A stretch of 64,000 bases of DNA from Schistocephalus solidus (lineage: Eukaryota; Platyhelminthes; Cestoda; Diphyllobothriidea; Diphyllobothriidae): contig WEDG01001309.1 in NCBI GenBank assembly GCA_017591395.1, positions 33,768 to 97,767 of the forward strand. Reading direction: 5' to 3'. Position 1 is the first letter of the stretch. Every line of letters starts with the position of its first letter. The notes beneath the pieces were generated by a model, which did no database searches, was not told where the DNA came from, and saw only the letters and a list, made by a program, of their open reading frames with translations. The position numbers and the translations under genes are program-made. Shown piece after piece: positions 51,901 to 58,200 of this stretch.

Positions 51901-54178
51901 TCAAGACAATCTAAATAGGTTCATTCCTAGAACTTCTTTGGGGAATAGCGGAGCGGTAAAACTTTCAAGGACGCATGCGGATACATAATCGGGTGAGTGA
52001 CTGAAAGTTTCTCCTTATGACGTGCGTTCCATTAATTAACGTAACACCACAAAATCATAAGCTTTTATGATCCGAGTAGTTTCTACGACGTGATGGACGA
52101 GGTTCGGCTTTTGTTGGTGATTCGGCGAGATCTTTGCAGCGGTGCCGACATAATCGTGCTTTACTTATTAGTTAAACTGAGCGCTCAATGACCGTGCCAG
52201 ACTCCTCGAAATTTACTGTACAAAATGCATGTGACAGCTAGATGTGCGGGTGTTAACATACCACGGTTTATCGGTCAAATAGGATAGTATTAAATTCCAG
52301 TTTTGACAGAAAAACACAGATCGAACCCGAGAAATCTAGATTCGAAGACTGAATTTAAAGTTTTTCAGCAATTATAGACACAAATTATAATTATCAATTG
52401 AAATCGAAGTAAGTAATCGTAATCGGAATAAATTATTGAGATCTGGCCAACCAAAAATGGGTTCCGAAGTAGTATCGCTGCTCGTCCAGCGTGTACTGGC
52501 AAAAAAGTTTAATACAAAGCATGGAGCTGAACTCTGTTGCAGCACAAATCAATTTGTAAAAAAAATGGTAAAAAGGTTTTAATACGAGGAAAGAGGCGCT
52601 GAACTGGGCAAATTAAATTAAGCATCGCAAACCGGATTATTTGAAAATTTTAACGGCTCTAGTAATGCATAATGTTATCAAATTCTTAATTGCGCCACGG
52701 ACAAAAACAGTACCTTTTCAGCAATTTCGCAGCCTTGGATATGATCGAAGCAGACTGATGTGTCACTCTCAGAGTTTGCTCGCTTGCCGGCATCCTTATA
52801 TTTCGTCAAAAGGCATTTTTCGCACCCACATGTCTTGGAGAAAATATGAATTACGAGGCCTATCAGGGAACGCTGAACCACTAGAGTTCCAAAAATGACC
52901 CACAGAGTAGTCGGTTTGAGTAGGCCTTTTGTTAAAGCTCTCCAGATATCGTCTTCGGTAGAATAGCACTCTTTAAGCGACAGACCGGCATTGAGGATAG
53001 AAAAAAAGGTGGCAGCCACCAACTTAATGTAATACCGAGGAACTTCGGAATCAGAACATGGGAAAACTGGCATTCGCATATCAGAAACACGATTTGGACC
53101 TGAGGTCGAGGCAGAGCAAGTGCGAGTTCTGATACGAGAAAAGGGTCCGCGAAGACGAGCAACCAACCTGAAGAAAATATAATATTTCACTGGGAGATAT
53201 GAGTTTTAATCATAATTTTTTTAAAAGTAAGCCAGTGCTCAAAAACCGAAAATGTAGATCTAAAGGAAATGTAGACTAACATTGATTGGTGTAACTTAAA
53301 ACCTATATTTTTAAGACGAATGTCAGAAAAGCAAACGCAAGTTAGTAAGCAATGATCATGAAAAACGAAAAAAACCTAACAATGATAAACAATCACTTTC
53401 TGTTGTACTGGTTTGAAAAATTATTGCTCGCAACGGAAGAGTTACTCACCTTGGTAGGGTAAACTCGGCTGATAAGTGAGAATCAACTCCAGAATAGAGA
53501 CGAATCAACACAGGCAAAAGACTGAATTTGGAAAAGAGCAAAACCACGATGTGCACCACGAGGCCATCGCAAAGAGATGAAATATAAATGCCACTTAAGC
53601 GAGAAACAAGGGTCAGTGCGAAGAGCTTGAAGTAATGGTCAACCATCGCAACCCTGATGGTGTACAAGAAGTTATAGGCTTCCGAGGTGTGCGTCCGAAC
53701 ATAATGCTCTCGAGTAAAGCGTGTATAATCGACTGCGGCCACTGCTAAACAAACCTACTTTATAGTGAAATAAGACAAAAAAATAACCTTGAAAAGTGTG
53801 GGCATAAATCGCCAGTTCGACAGGACGATACTAAGTGAGATGATCAACAAATGTTCGAGTGTAAGGGGCTTGCAACACGTTGACGCGATTATTAAAGCTG
53901 ACAAAACGCTAATTGTGAGCGCTCGTTTGAATGGTGGTGTCCGTTGCTTAGCCCCGACAATATTTGTCTTCATATCTTGACAGTTCAACGATGAGATGAT
54001 TCCCAAAAATCGCCAGATTGAAAAGGCAATGGATACCAATATTATGAAAACATAATGATAGTTCGTGCGAGAGAAAGAAAAAGAGGAATATGAAACAAGA
54101 AGGTCGATGCGTCTAACAGAGACGAGGGCGCAGTGAGAAACCACAACCACCCAGATAAAAAGGGTCTGGAGAGTGTTC
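19648..54178 (-). CDS. HMGCR: HMG-CoA reductase gene, many exons over about 34.5 kb
   Basis: Encodes the NADPH-dependent ER enzyme that reduces HMG-CoA to mevalonate, the committed step of isoprenoid synthesis. Catalytic exons in gene order: 51231-51019, 40567-40401, 34361-34202, 31108-30986, 27030-26752 and 20012-19648. Upstream are a linker exon (51837-51691) and hydrophobic exons (53167-52714, 53744-53450, about 54178-53788). All four catalytic residues of class I enzymes are present: Glu in TTEGC, Lys in MNMVSKGTD, Asp in TGQDLAQ, His in [10 protein letters not shown]. Splice phases agree throughout the catalytic part except for one gap of about 11 residues (the GSSNC region), which needs a micro-exon I could not find. 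Introns of up to 10.4 kb are packed with mobile elements. Tapeworms are reported to lack de novo cholesterol synthesis, so the likely role is mevalonate for dolichol, quinones and prenylation (inference). The true 5' end is not established. Confidence 0.93.
20838..20940 (+). repeat. Short interspersed copy of the zinc-finger LINE 3'-UTR repeat
   Basis: ACTTGCACAGCCTCTGTTGC followed by CTCTACCACCTCGCCCACTT and AAGGTAGGATCGGACGCAAG. The same order (CTTGC-GC-block, pyrimidine-rich run, purine-rich AGGTAGGA) occurs at 29.9, 36.7, 38.5, 42.7 and 61.1 kb. Confidence 0.6.
22190..24560. repeat. Unclassified AT-rich repeat, copy 1 (with internal 587-bp tandem)
   Basis: About 2.3 kb that aligns in order with 27430-29670. 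Shared landmarks are CTACGCTATT...GGATCAAA, GCAGTTGACTATAAATGAAT, TAGTATATATTCGG, AATATGACCCA-ACGGCC, CCGAACGGAATCTACATTTA and GATTTCGCGTAACGGGCC. Inside this copy the segment at about 22738-23260 is repeated at 23328-23850, period about 587 bp; copy 2 has it once. No conserved protein is shared between copies (the 84-codon frame at 23078-23332 is not kept in copy 2), so the element looks non-coding or long dead. Terminal repeats were not identified. Confidence 0.8.
26138..26159. repeat. Short GA microsatellite
   Basis: GACAGAGAGAGAGAGAATG, about eight GA units, in an HMGCR intron. A matching TC run on the same strand lies at about 26586-26600. Confidence 0.75.
26752..27030 (-). CDS. HMGCR: HMGCR exon with NADPH/HMG-binding core
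   Basis: The acceptor is TTTTTAAG|GTT and the donor CAA|GTCTGT; 93 complete codons, phase 0 at both ends. It begins [20 protein letters not shown] (DKK lysine present) and contains [37 protein letters not shown] and [17 protein letters not shown] with the catalytic Asp. The family normally has SAMAGSIGGYNAHA; here [11 protein letters not shown] is one residue longer. Confidence 0.95.
27795..27976 (-). repeat. tRNA-derived SINE, copy A
   Basis: On the minus strand from 27976: GAGCCCGTGGCTCAATGGTA (A-box region), then GAGCGTTCGACTCAAATACC, then GGGTTCGAATCCC (B box). A non-tRNA body follows, with TGGGTATGACTGGCTGATGA, GCCAGAAATGGCCATTCCGG and TCTCCCTTGTCTTTGTCGG. The cloverleaf-like head gives an internal RNA polymerase III promoter. 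It is close in sequence to copy B 300 bp away, so both arrived fairly recently or the segment duplicated. Confidence 0.9.
28095..28282 (-). repeat. tRNA-derived SINE, copy B
   Basis: Same organisation as copy A with few differences. Both copies are bordered on the head side by CGTTGTTTT-GTCGGTTGTGATCGGGAATAT (27977-28010 and 28283-28313), so that 30-bp block is either part of the SINE or marks a duplication of SINE plus flank. Immediately beyond the tail (28010-28094) is the GC-rich module GGGGCTCACCGATC...GCAGGCGGTCGCATAGC. Confidence 0.9.
29918..30065 (+). repeat. Short interspersed copy of the LINE 3'-UTR repeat
   Basis: GACGGTGGCTTGAGAGTGAATTA, GACTTGCGCAGCGTCTGCTA, a CTCTCTCCTCACTCACCCCC run, CAGCCCGGTTTGAAGAGGAC and GGCAAGATCGAGCGCAGGTG follow the order of the 61.06-61.22 kb copy. 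The sequence after about 30065 diverges; an open frame at 30012-30197 has no known motif. Confidence 0.65.
30986..31108 (-). CDS. HMGCR: HMGCR exon with catalytic lysine
   Basis: 41 complete codons. The acceptor is GTTGTCAAG|TGT and the donor CGCATGCAG|GTACTA. It begins [20 protein letters not shown] and continues [20 protein letters not shown], carrying the conserved MGMNM motif and the catalytic Lys of SKGT. Together with the preceding exon it aligns with no gap to the human enzyme. Confidence 0.95.
31109..34201 (-). other. HMGCR intron (3.1 kb)
   Basis: No exon expected. It contains a SINE at about 32880-33050 and fragments of the AT-rich repeat at 33120-33200 and 33520-33610. About 31550-31700 and 32570-32690 share words (CAGCACAGG, GCCGATATTCTGC/GCCGGTATTCTGC, GATGACA/CATGACA, TTCCCCATG), suggesting an old duplicated segment. 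Confidence 0.6.
32880..33050 (+). repeat. SINE body with non-tRNA head
   Basis: Plus-strand TTCACCGATCGCTAACGGAA and GAGCCCTACCAGCAGCCGAA lead directly into the SINE body TGGGTATGACTGGCTGACGA, GCCAGAAATGGCCATTCCAG, TCTCCTTTGTATTTGCCGGC. The head is the GC-rich module that elsewhere lies beyond the SINE tail, so this copy has a different module order from copies A and B. Confidence 0.75.
34202..34361 (-). CDS. HMGCR: HMGCR exon (substrate-binding loop region)
   Basis: The acceptor is CACTTTAG| and the donor AATCCG|GTAGGT. The first base completes the Arg codon split from the previous exon. It encodes [20 protein letters not shown], then [20 protein letters not shown] and [14 protein letters not shown], matching the MTRGP and SEGFAVIKEAFDSTSRF-type segments of the family. 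Confidence 0.95.
34362..36690 (-). other. Lower part of a 6-kb HMGCR intron
   Basis: No exon recognised. An A(15) run lies at about 34598-34612. A PLE fragment is annotated separately at 35200-35345. Other open frames (34757-35004, 35614-35817, 35919-36161) show no known motif. Confidence 0.5.
35200..35345 (+). mobile_element. Small Penelope-like element fragment
   Basis: The frame starting near 35217 reads [20 protein letters not shown] and then [13 protein letters not shown], the connector between RT and GIY-YIG that is also seen at 5.45, 16.03 and 46.2 kb. Neither the RT nor the nuclease is present. Confidence 0.65.
36690..36880 (+). repeat. Short interspersed copy of the LINE 3'-UTR repeat
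   Basis: GTTGACTTGCGTTGCATCTA, CCACACTCCCTCCCCCTACT, CTGGGCCCGGTGTCATGGCA and GAGTCGAGAAGACGGAAGGT match the 61.1-61.2 kb LINE tail in order. Confidence 0.7.
37472..37479. repeat. hAT target-site duplication, left
   Basis: GTTTATAG, identical to 38435-38442. Eight base pairs is the hallmark length for hAT transposons. Confidence 0.9.
37480..38434 (+). mobile_element. Internally deleted hAT DNA transposon (Charlie-like ends)
   Basis: The left end CAGAGGTCGGCAAACTCCGG and the right end (read inward on the minus strand) CAGGGGTCGGCAAACTTTCCGG form terminal inverted repeats of the hAT-Charlie type, flanked by a perfect 8-bp duplication. Inside, the N-terminal part (about 37885-38030, frame-broken) reads as a BED-like finger, with [16 protein letters not shown] and a later HFDAKH-type block. 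The C-terminal hAT dimerisation domain is clear at 38106-38318 ([40 protein letters not shown]). The catalytic middle is deleted: the whole element is 955 bp where an autonomous one is about 2.5-3 kb. Non-autonomous. It resembles the GTF2IRD2/ZBED5-related group of animal hATs. Confidence 0.93.
38435..38442. repeat. hAT target-site duplication, right
   Basis: GTTTATAG, exact copy of the left duplication at 37472-37479. Confidence 0.9.
38880..40200. repeat. Second unclassified repeat, copy 1 (internal near-tandem)
   Basis: Two sub-copies start near 38940 (TTGATTATCGTGCGGCATAATCTCGAGACATTTCAGTCACG) and 39378 (TTGATAGTCGCACAGCCTAATCTCAAGATATTTCAGTCATG), about 440 bp apart. Later landmarks (AGTATGCAACACGATCCACATTAAGTG at 39270; GCAAGCGGTCGAAAAGGAGCTCGTTC at about 40058) recur in the 41.3-42.5 kb copy. 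No protein motif recognised. It lies just upstream (in + coordinates) of HMGCR exon 40401-40567. Confidence 0.65.
40401..40567 (-). CDS. HMGCR: HMGCR exon with catalytic glutamate
   Basis: The acceptor is CTCCAAG|GTC and the donor TTTCG|GTAAAT, leaving two bases of an Arg codon. It encodes [20 protein letters not shown], then [20 protein letters not shown] and [32 protein letters not shown] is the invariant class I motif containing the catalytic Glu. Confidence 0.96.
41330..42520. repeat. Second unclassified repeat, copy 2
   Basis: Aligns in order with 38880-40200: CATAGTCCCACGATATTTTGGTCACGCCCAG (41432), GTATACAACATAGTGCACATTGAGTG (42115), TACCAAAGGAGTACAAGGAAGAATACTT (about 42343) and GCCAGCGGTCGGAAAGAAGAGCATTCG (about 42460). 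About 41580-42090 is extra sequence not seen in copy 1 and is probably a later insertion. Divergence is high, so the family is old. Confidence 0.6.
42665..45480 (-). mobile_element. LINE with RT and C-terminal C2H2 zinc fingers, copy at 42.7-45.5 kb
   Basis: Gene order on the minus strand is RT, thumb, DNA-binding tail, 3' [25 protein letters not shown] at 45458-45400, [20 protein letters not shown], and an intact LLFADD box at about 45100, then a frameshift. Thumb region: [20 protein letters not shown] (about 44860-44800). A tail block with [20 protein letters not shown] leads into C2H2 fingers at 44270-43430. The 3' UTR (43270-42665) carries repeats shared with 61.0-61.8 kb. 5' truncated at 45480 by a Penelope-like sequence. 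Frameshifts make it inactive. It lies inside HMGCR, in the same orientation as the gene. Confidence 0.9.
43430..44448 (-). pseudogene. C2H2 zinc-finger tail of the LINE
   Basis: Fingers in order on the minus strand: a first, frame-broken one near 44250-44180 ([20 protein letters not shown] in one frame), a [20 protein letters not shown] finger (about 43940-43890), a [20 protein letters not shown] finger (about 43825-43765) and a further [16 protein letters not shown] relic at 43600. The linkers [20 protein letters not shown] are the same as in the 62-kb copy. Probably a nucleic-acid-binding module of the retrotransposon protein, not a host transcription factor. Confidence 0.85.
45481..45850 (+). 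mobile_element. Penelope-like element 3' end, plus orientation
   Basis: The frame at 45490-45695 reads [40 protein letters not shown] and [20 protein letters not shown], the C-terminal part of the PLE GIY-YIG domain. A hammerhead-like CTGACGAC-GAACTGG...CCAGATTC-GAAAA motif at 45800-45831 follows. It abuts the LINE at 45480. Confidence 0.85.
45800..45831 (+). ncRNA. Hammerhead-like motif in PLE tail
   Basis: CTGACGA, one extra C, then GAACTGG, loop, CCAGATTC (bulged A), GAAA: the same layout as at 5920. Helix II is intact apart from the bulge and one mismatch. Flanking helices not resolved. Confidence 0.45.
45878..45916. repeat. (TA)n microsatellite between two inverted PLE ends
   Basis: About 19 TA dinucleotides directly between the plus-strand PLE end and the minus-strand PLE. 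Read through in the minus-strand frame it gives a run of Ile-Tyr. Confidence 0.95.
45917..46582 (-). mobile_element. Penelope-like element, minus orientation, long open frame
   Basis: One uninterrupted minus-strand frame (from about 46600 into the TA repeat) covers the end of the PLE RT ([32 protein letters not shown]), the connector ([38 protein letters not shown]) and most of the GIY-YIG domain ([37 protein letters not shown]). It is cut at GRAANI, where the plus-strand copy continues REFLEAMHS. It is a different subfamily from the tandem copies at 46.6-50.4 kb. Least decayed PLE coding segment here, but truncated at both ends. Confidence 0.88.
46586..47103 (+). mobile_element. Tandem PLE, repeat 1: connector and GIY-YIG
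   Basis: [40 protein letters not shown] and RRQLMQPKD are followed, after a one-base frame change, by an intact-looking nuclease: [40 protein letters not shown]. The tail [20 protein letters not shown] ends at a TAA at 47101-47103. The GIY (VVY) and YIG (YVG) elements, the Arg and the Glu-like positions are visible. Confidence 0.9.
47104..47522 (+). repeat. PLE pseudo-LTR-like spacer, unit 1, with hammerhead-like core
   Basis: Non-coding stretch joining the end of one PLE to the start of the next. CTTGACGATGGGCTCGCAAG (47181) and AGTTCGAAACGTC (47203) resemble the hammerhead core, but the first conserved C is T and helix II pairs poorly. CGCTGATGAAGG at 47115 is another CTGATGA core without a clear partner. 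Confidence 0.6.
47523..48896 (+). mobile_element. Tandem PLE: N-terminal region and reverse transcriptase
   Basis: Frames in order: 47586-47960 (helical N-terminus; [20 protein letters not shown]), 47965-48210 ([20 protein letters not shown], the PLE RT start), a [13 protein letters not shown] block near 48210, and 48411-48896 with [40 protein letters not shown] and [20 protein letters not shown]. Where PLEs have RYVDDTFV, this copy reads RYVVRVRYV, so the catalytic aspartates are lost. At least three frameshifts or stops (for example TAG at 48405). Inactive. Confidence 0.92.
48940..49581 (+). mobile_element. Tandem PLE, repeat 2: connector and damaged GIY-YIG
   Basis: Continues the RT copy: [39 protein letters not shown], then the same connector as repeat 1. 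The segment encoding VYRID at the start of the nuclease is missing (GGCGTCG joined to GCTTCCATTTTGG), so the GIY half of the motif is lost. The tail with [20 protein letters not shown] is identical to repeat 1 and ends at TAA 49579-49581. Confidence 0.9.
49075..50440 (+). repeat. Head-to-tail PLE direct repeat, unit 2
   Basis: Second copy of the 46586-47960 segment. Similarity stops at about 50440 (unit 1 continues GGACGCTAAAGGCCGACAAA, unit 2 reads GGACCCTGTTGGCCACAAAT), so the second downstream PLE is cut off within its N-terminal region. Confidence 0.95.
50001..50440 (+). mobile_element. Tandem PLE, second N-terminal fragment
   Basis: The same frame as 47586-47960 ([57 protein letters not shown]) with one extra A in an A-run that shifts the end. 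RT absent. Confidence 0.9.
50440..50668 (+). other. Possible additional PLE remnant
   Basis: Contains GCCCTTTTCGTAGCTAACGGTTATGCAAAG and TTGGCTCACAATAGCCTACGTGGGGAACGTTTC, which resemble the PLE segments encoding FLRKLF-ANGYP and L-YI-NVS. A weak, diverged fragment. Confidence 0.4.
50669..50815. repeat. Rearranged SINE: body inverted relative to tRNA head
   Basis: 50672-50755 is the SINE body on the minus strand (TGTAGCATATGTTG, ACAAAGACAAGGG, AATGGCCATTTCTGG). 50756-50815 is the tRNA head on the plus strand (TAGAACGTTCGACTCAATCA, CGAGTTCGAATCCCAGGTGG). In copies A and B both parts are on one strand, so a local inversion or composite insertion happened here. Confidence 0.8.
51019..51231 (-). 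CDS. HMGCR: HMGCR exon, start of catalytic domain
   Basis: The acceptor is ACCTCGTAG|ATT and the donor GAAGAG|GTATGT; 71 complete codons, phase 0. It encodes [40 protein letters not shown], the NPHALERIP segment and [13 protein letters not shown]. This is the N-domain that precedes the conserved VIGxxPIPxGxxGP motif in the next exon, 10.4 kb away. Confidence 0.94.
51691..51837 (-). CDS. HMGCR: HMGCR linker exon (probable)
   Basis: Acceptor GCCGTGCAG| (51834 is an alternative start), donor AAACGG|GTTAGT. It encodes a low-complexity hydrophilic segment ([40 protein letters not shown]) of the kind that joins membrane anchor and catalytic domain in class I reductases. Phase 0 fits both neighbours. 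There is no sequence conservation to confirm it, so the call rests on position, phase and splice sites. Confidence 0.65.
52714..53167 (-). CDS. HMGCR: HMGCR membrane-domain exon 3 (probable)
   Basis: The acceptor is TTTTCTTCAG| and the donor GCTGAAAAG|GTACTG. The first base completes the Arg codon left by the exon at 53744-53450. It encodes [20 protein letters not shown], then hydrophobic segments ([40 protein letters not shown]) and a Cys-rich end ([20 protein letters not shown]). Not recognisable by sequence. Assigned to HMGCR because it is in frame with the exons on both sides and membrane-spanning segments are expected here. Confidence 0.6.
53450..53744 (-). CDS. HMGCR: HMGCR membrane-domain exon 2 (probable)
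   Basis: Acceptor TTTGTTTAG|, donor CCAAG|GTGAGT. It encodes [20 protein letters not shown], then two hydrophobic stretches ([40 protein letters not shown]). [16 protein letters not shown] here and [17 protein letters not shown] in the next exon look related. The 3' boundary phase agrees with the next exon. The 5' boundary does not agree with the donor I prefer for the exon above, so one of those two sites is misplaced. Confidence 0.55.
53788..54178 (-). CDS. HMGCR: HMGCR membrane-domain exon 1 seen (probable)
   Basis: The acceptor GCCTCAG| follows a pyrimidine-rich tract and the donor is TTCAAG|GTTATT. It encodes four hydrophobic stretches, including [56 protein letters not shown] and [19 protein letters not shown]. 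The second and fourth are similar to each other. The fourth is vaguely like the last transmembrane helix of vertebrate HMGCR. The intron to the next exon would be only 43 bp, a size known in flatworms. The start of the gene lies further upstream and was not found. Confidence 0.5.
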
Positions 54179-55205
54179 CTGAGGCTCAGGTCACCCAAGA
54201 AAAAGGGAAGGGAATAAAAATGATTAACGATCTGCAGAATTCCAAAATCCGCCATCTCATAATTAGCACGATGAATGCCTCAGATGTCACTCACGGGTCT
54301 ACCAAACACAGACGAAATCGAAAACGCGCTATTTTCATGGGGTTGTCTTACTGGTTGGTACATGTAGTCAAGGTTAGATCAGAGCAGTTACAGGCTTTGA
54401 GACCGTGTTGTCGGGATTCTTAGTTAGTAGCAGCGGATTCATGAACAGTACTGCTTTTCATTATTTCTGTGGACAAGAATTAAGAAGAAACAAAATTAAA
54501 TACTTTGAATCATAAAATTTGAAATGCTTTCTGGGTGGAACTGTAGGTCTTTGAACAATTACAATTTTCGTATATTAGAATTTATATTTGGTTAGAGCAA
54601 GAAAGGCACTGTCGAAAAATAATTATTAGTAACGAAATAAAATAACGACCATGTGCGCAGATAAAATGACCACATATATAATAATGTACGCAGAACTTAT
54701 CCTGACAGGGCAATAGTGAGCGATGATTTGAAATTAATTGTGAACTACAAAAAAGGCTGTGCAAATTAAGGCAGAGCTCAATAAACTTTCATTTTCGAAT
54801 AGAAGGTAGAAGAAAAAACTGCTTATCGAAAATAATTTAAGGGGAAGAGTAAGGGAATACCGCAGTAGCATTTCAGAATGAGATAATGGAACGTCGATAT
54901 GGTTCGTTTTTTTTTAACTATGGCGCATGAAACGAAAGCACGCGAAAAGCTGTCAGTGAACTTGAGGCATCAGAATCTCAGGATCCAGAAGGTACAAATT
55001 ATTAATTTTCTAATTCACCTCATTTTTCTGTACCCTTTTTTGAACGTGCTAACAAATAAATACACATCTAGATTTAACTAACAATGAGTATTTTGTTTCC
55101 ACTGCTGCAAACTATCGGCGTTTCATTAAATTTGCCCATTTGCTTCAATTCCTGTCAGCCGATTTGATTGGTCAATTTTGGTTTCTCAATTTTAGTCTGC
55201 CATAT
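54179..55205. other. AT-rich upstream region of HMGCR
   Basis: Any remaining N-terminal exon, 5' UTR or promoter of HMGCR must be here or beyond the Gypsy element. I could not identify one. The open frame 54133-54423 on the plus strand overlaps the membrane exon and is a shadow. Confidence 0.4.
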
Positions 55206-55212
55206 GTGAACC

Positions 55213-55243
55213 TGAACCGTACAGGACGGTCGGAAACCGGCGG
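55213..55243 (+). repeat. Gypsy 5' LTR remnant
   Basis: TGAACCGTACAGGACGGTCG plus GAAACCGGCGG matches the start of the 3' LTR at 58997 (TGAACCGTAAAGGATGGTCG plus GAAACCGGCGG) but is followed at once by gag sequence. The rest of the LTR, the primer-binding site and the gag N-terminus are deleted. Confidence 0.75.
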
Positions 55244-58200
55244 TACCGCCAAATCAATGTTTTGCGAACCCTTACCAGACTCGCAACCAATCTGTAGACG
55301 ACTTCGCCTGAGAACTCGGTCGCTTAGCATCCCTTGCTTTCCCCACACTACCACAGGTCGATCAGGATGAATTCATACTACACCATTTTGTGACAGGCCT
55401 CCTCGATCGCGAGACCACAAAAATTTCGTCTCACACCCACCACAAATTCTGGCGACAGCAATCCGTCAATGCAAGAGATACGACGATTTTCAGACACACG
55501 CAGATGTACAGAACATACCTAGCCAGGCCAGCAACACTCTACCTGACGAACCACCCCGACAGACCCGCCAACTGCCAGTCCGTTTCCCGAACTACCGCCC
55601 GGTTTGTAATTATTGTGCTGCCTTCGGATCCCGAGACCATCGCTGCGGACACAACTCCAACTGTAAGTCTAGATATGGTATCCCTTCTTGCGCCAAGATT
55701 ACCTCAATATTTCCACCATTTACCGTAGATATTTACCACACGGGATATAAAAAACGCGCACTTATCGATACGGGAGCTAATGTTTCAGTCGTAAATGCCT
55801 CTAGGATCCCTCCATCCATATACACGACGGCAATCAGACCTTACAATAGACCGAACCATAAGACGGCCAATAACACCCCGATGACAATCACGGGTAAGAT
55901 ACAGTTGTCAGTGCGGCTCGATTCTACAACGATCCGACACGGCTTCTTAGTCACCCCCAACCTCGATTGGGATTTCACACTAGGGGGTGATTACCTCTCC
56001 ACAGCAGACTGCATTATATATGTCAAAGATCGAAAGTTAAGCCTAAGAACTGCACCGACCCGTACGAGTATATCGACAGAAACGAACACCGATCAGATAT
56101 ATGAAGTGGTTATTGCAGCAGTAAGGTTCCAACCAACAAATATTGACGAACTGTTATCTCAAATTTTCCGATAAAGACCCCCACCATAAGAAAGAACTCA
56201 AGTCTATTCTACAAACATTCCCCGAATTGTTTGCCTGGGCACCTTCAGAAATCGGACGCACAAATATAACGTGTCATGTGATTGATACAAATTCCGCCAA
56301 ACCACTGTGGCAACCGCCCTGCATCCATTATAAAGCTGAGGTCAAGAAGCTGTTAGACGAACTATTGAACGCAGACATTATCCGCCCCTCATCTTCACCA
56401 TGGGCATCACCCATTGCCCTCGTCCTCAAGAAATACGGTAAACTAGGGTTCTGCGTCGACTACCGGCGGTTAAACGCGGTTACGTGCGTGAATCTTTTCC
56501 GTTACCCCGTATTGATATACACTGGACGCCCTAGATGACGCAAGATGGTTTTCAACCTTGGATCTCAAGTCCGGATACCGGCAGGTTGAAATAGACCCCC
56601 AAGGATCGACACAAAACCGCGTTTACGGTACCCCAAGGCCTTATTGAGTTCTAAACACTCCCTTTTGGATTATGTAACGCTGCCGTGACGTTCCAACGCC
56701 TCATGCAACAGGCCCTCCGACATCTATTCTCCCACACTTGTCTCATCTACTTAGACGACATTATCATTTTCGGCCGCACTATACGCGAACACAACGCTAA
56801 CTTAAACCTAGACCTCACAGCCCTCAGAGATGCGGGTCTGACACTGAACCCTAGCAAATGCGTGATTTTAAGACCAGAAGTAAGTTTTCTTGGCTATCGT
56901 GTATCACCAGGACAGATTTCTACAATTTTCGAAAAGATAAAACGAATTAAAAACTGGCCAACACCGATGAATCAGACTCAAGTGAGGAGCTTCGTCGGTT
57001 TAGCGTCATACTACCGCTGATTCATCCGCAGTTTCGCAGGTATAGCCTCAACCCTCCATAAACTGACAGAGAAAGGCAGAACATTTGAGTGGACCTCCGA
57101 ATGCGACGAGGCTTTCCGTACACTGAAATCAGCACTCTGTTCAGCACCAGTCCTTATGTTACCTAATACGGAAACCGACGCTCCACCTTTCATACTAGAC
57201 ACTGACGCTAGTGGTTTCGCAATGGTAGCCGTCCTCTCCCAGACAGATAATCATGGATTAGAACACCCCATCTGTTACGCCAGTCTCACGCTATCGAAGA
57301 CACAACGAAACTACTGCACGTTGCTGGCTATAATAACGTTCGTTCAAAATTTTCAACACTTTCTCAGAGGCAAACGTTTCCTGCTACGCACCGACCACAG
57401 GGCACTCAAATGGCTACAGTCATTTAAAGATCCACTGGAACAGTTAGCCCGTTGGCAGGAAATCCAACAAGACTTTGACTTTGAATGTCAATACCGCCCA
57501 GGTACAAAGCATAGGAATGCAGACGCTTTGTCCCTCCTAGGGCCTATTACAGCACCTAACGATGAATCTCCAGAACCCATAGTGAACCTAATCAGTATCG
57601 ACGAACAGACACGAGATGTCTGGTCCTCAGCCTAACAGTCAGATCCGACACGTCCGTTATATTCCAGCATATTCTACTGGGCAAGAATAAGCCAAATTCA
57701 CAAGAGATGCTCGGTTCCAGCAAAGGCGCAAGACTCCTCCTTAATAATTGGACAAACCTTACACTAGAACACGACATCCTTTCCTACCGCGAACAACACA
57801 CAAACTTGTTACGTCCCGTAGTACTGGGCTCGCTTGTGGAAAGTGTACTGACAAACCTCCACAAGGAGTGAGGACACAGAGGACAGAAACACACAAACCT
57901 GCCAGCCCGAACGCGGTTCTTGTGGCCACAACTTCGGTCGTCTGTTTCGCAATTTTGTCAATCCTGCAACACCTCTGCTTCATTCAAATCCCCTATCCCA
58001 TCCCCGAGGGCACCCATGCAATCGATTATAACTGGCTTCCCGGGCAAACGCGTCGGCCTGAACATTATCGGACCTTTGCCAATATCAGTACGGGGTCACG
58101 AGTACATATAATTCATGATAGACTTTTTCACTAAATGGGTCGAAGCGATACTTTTGTTGCACCAAGACGCCCAATCCGTGACAAATGCGATAACCCGCGA

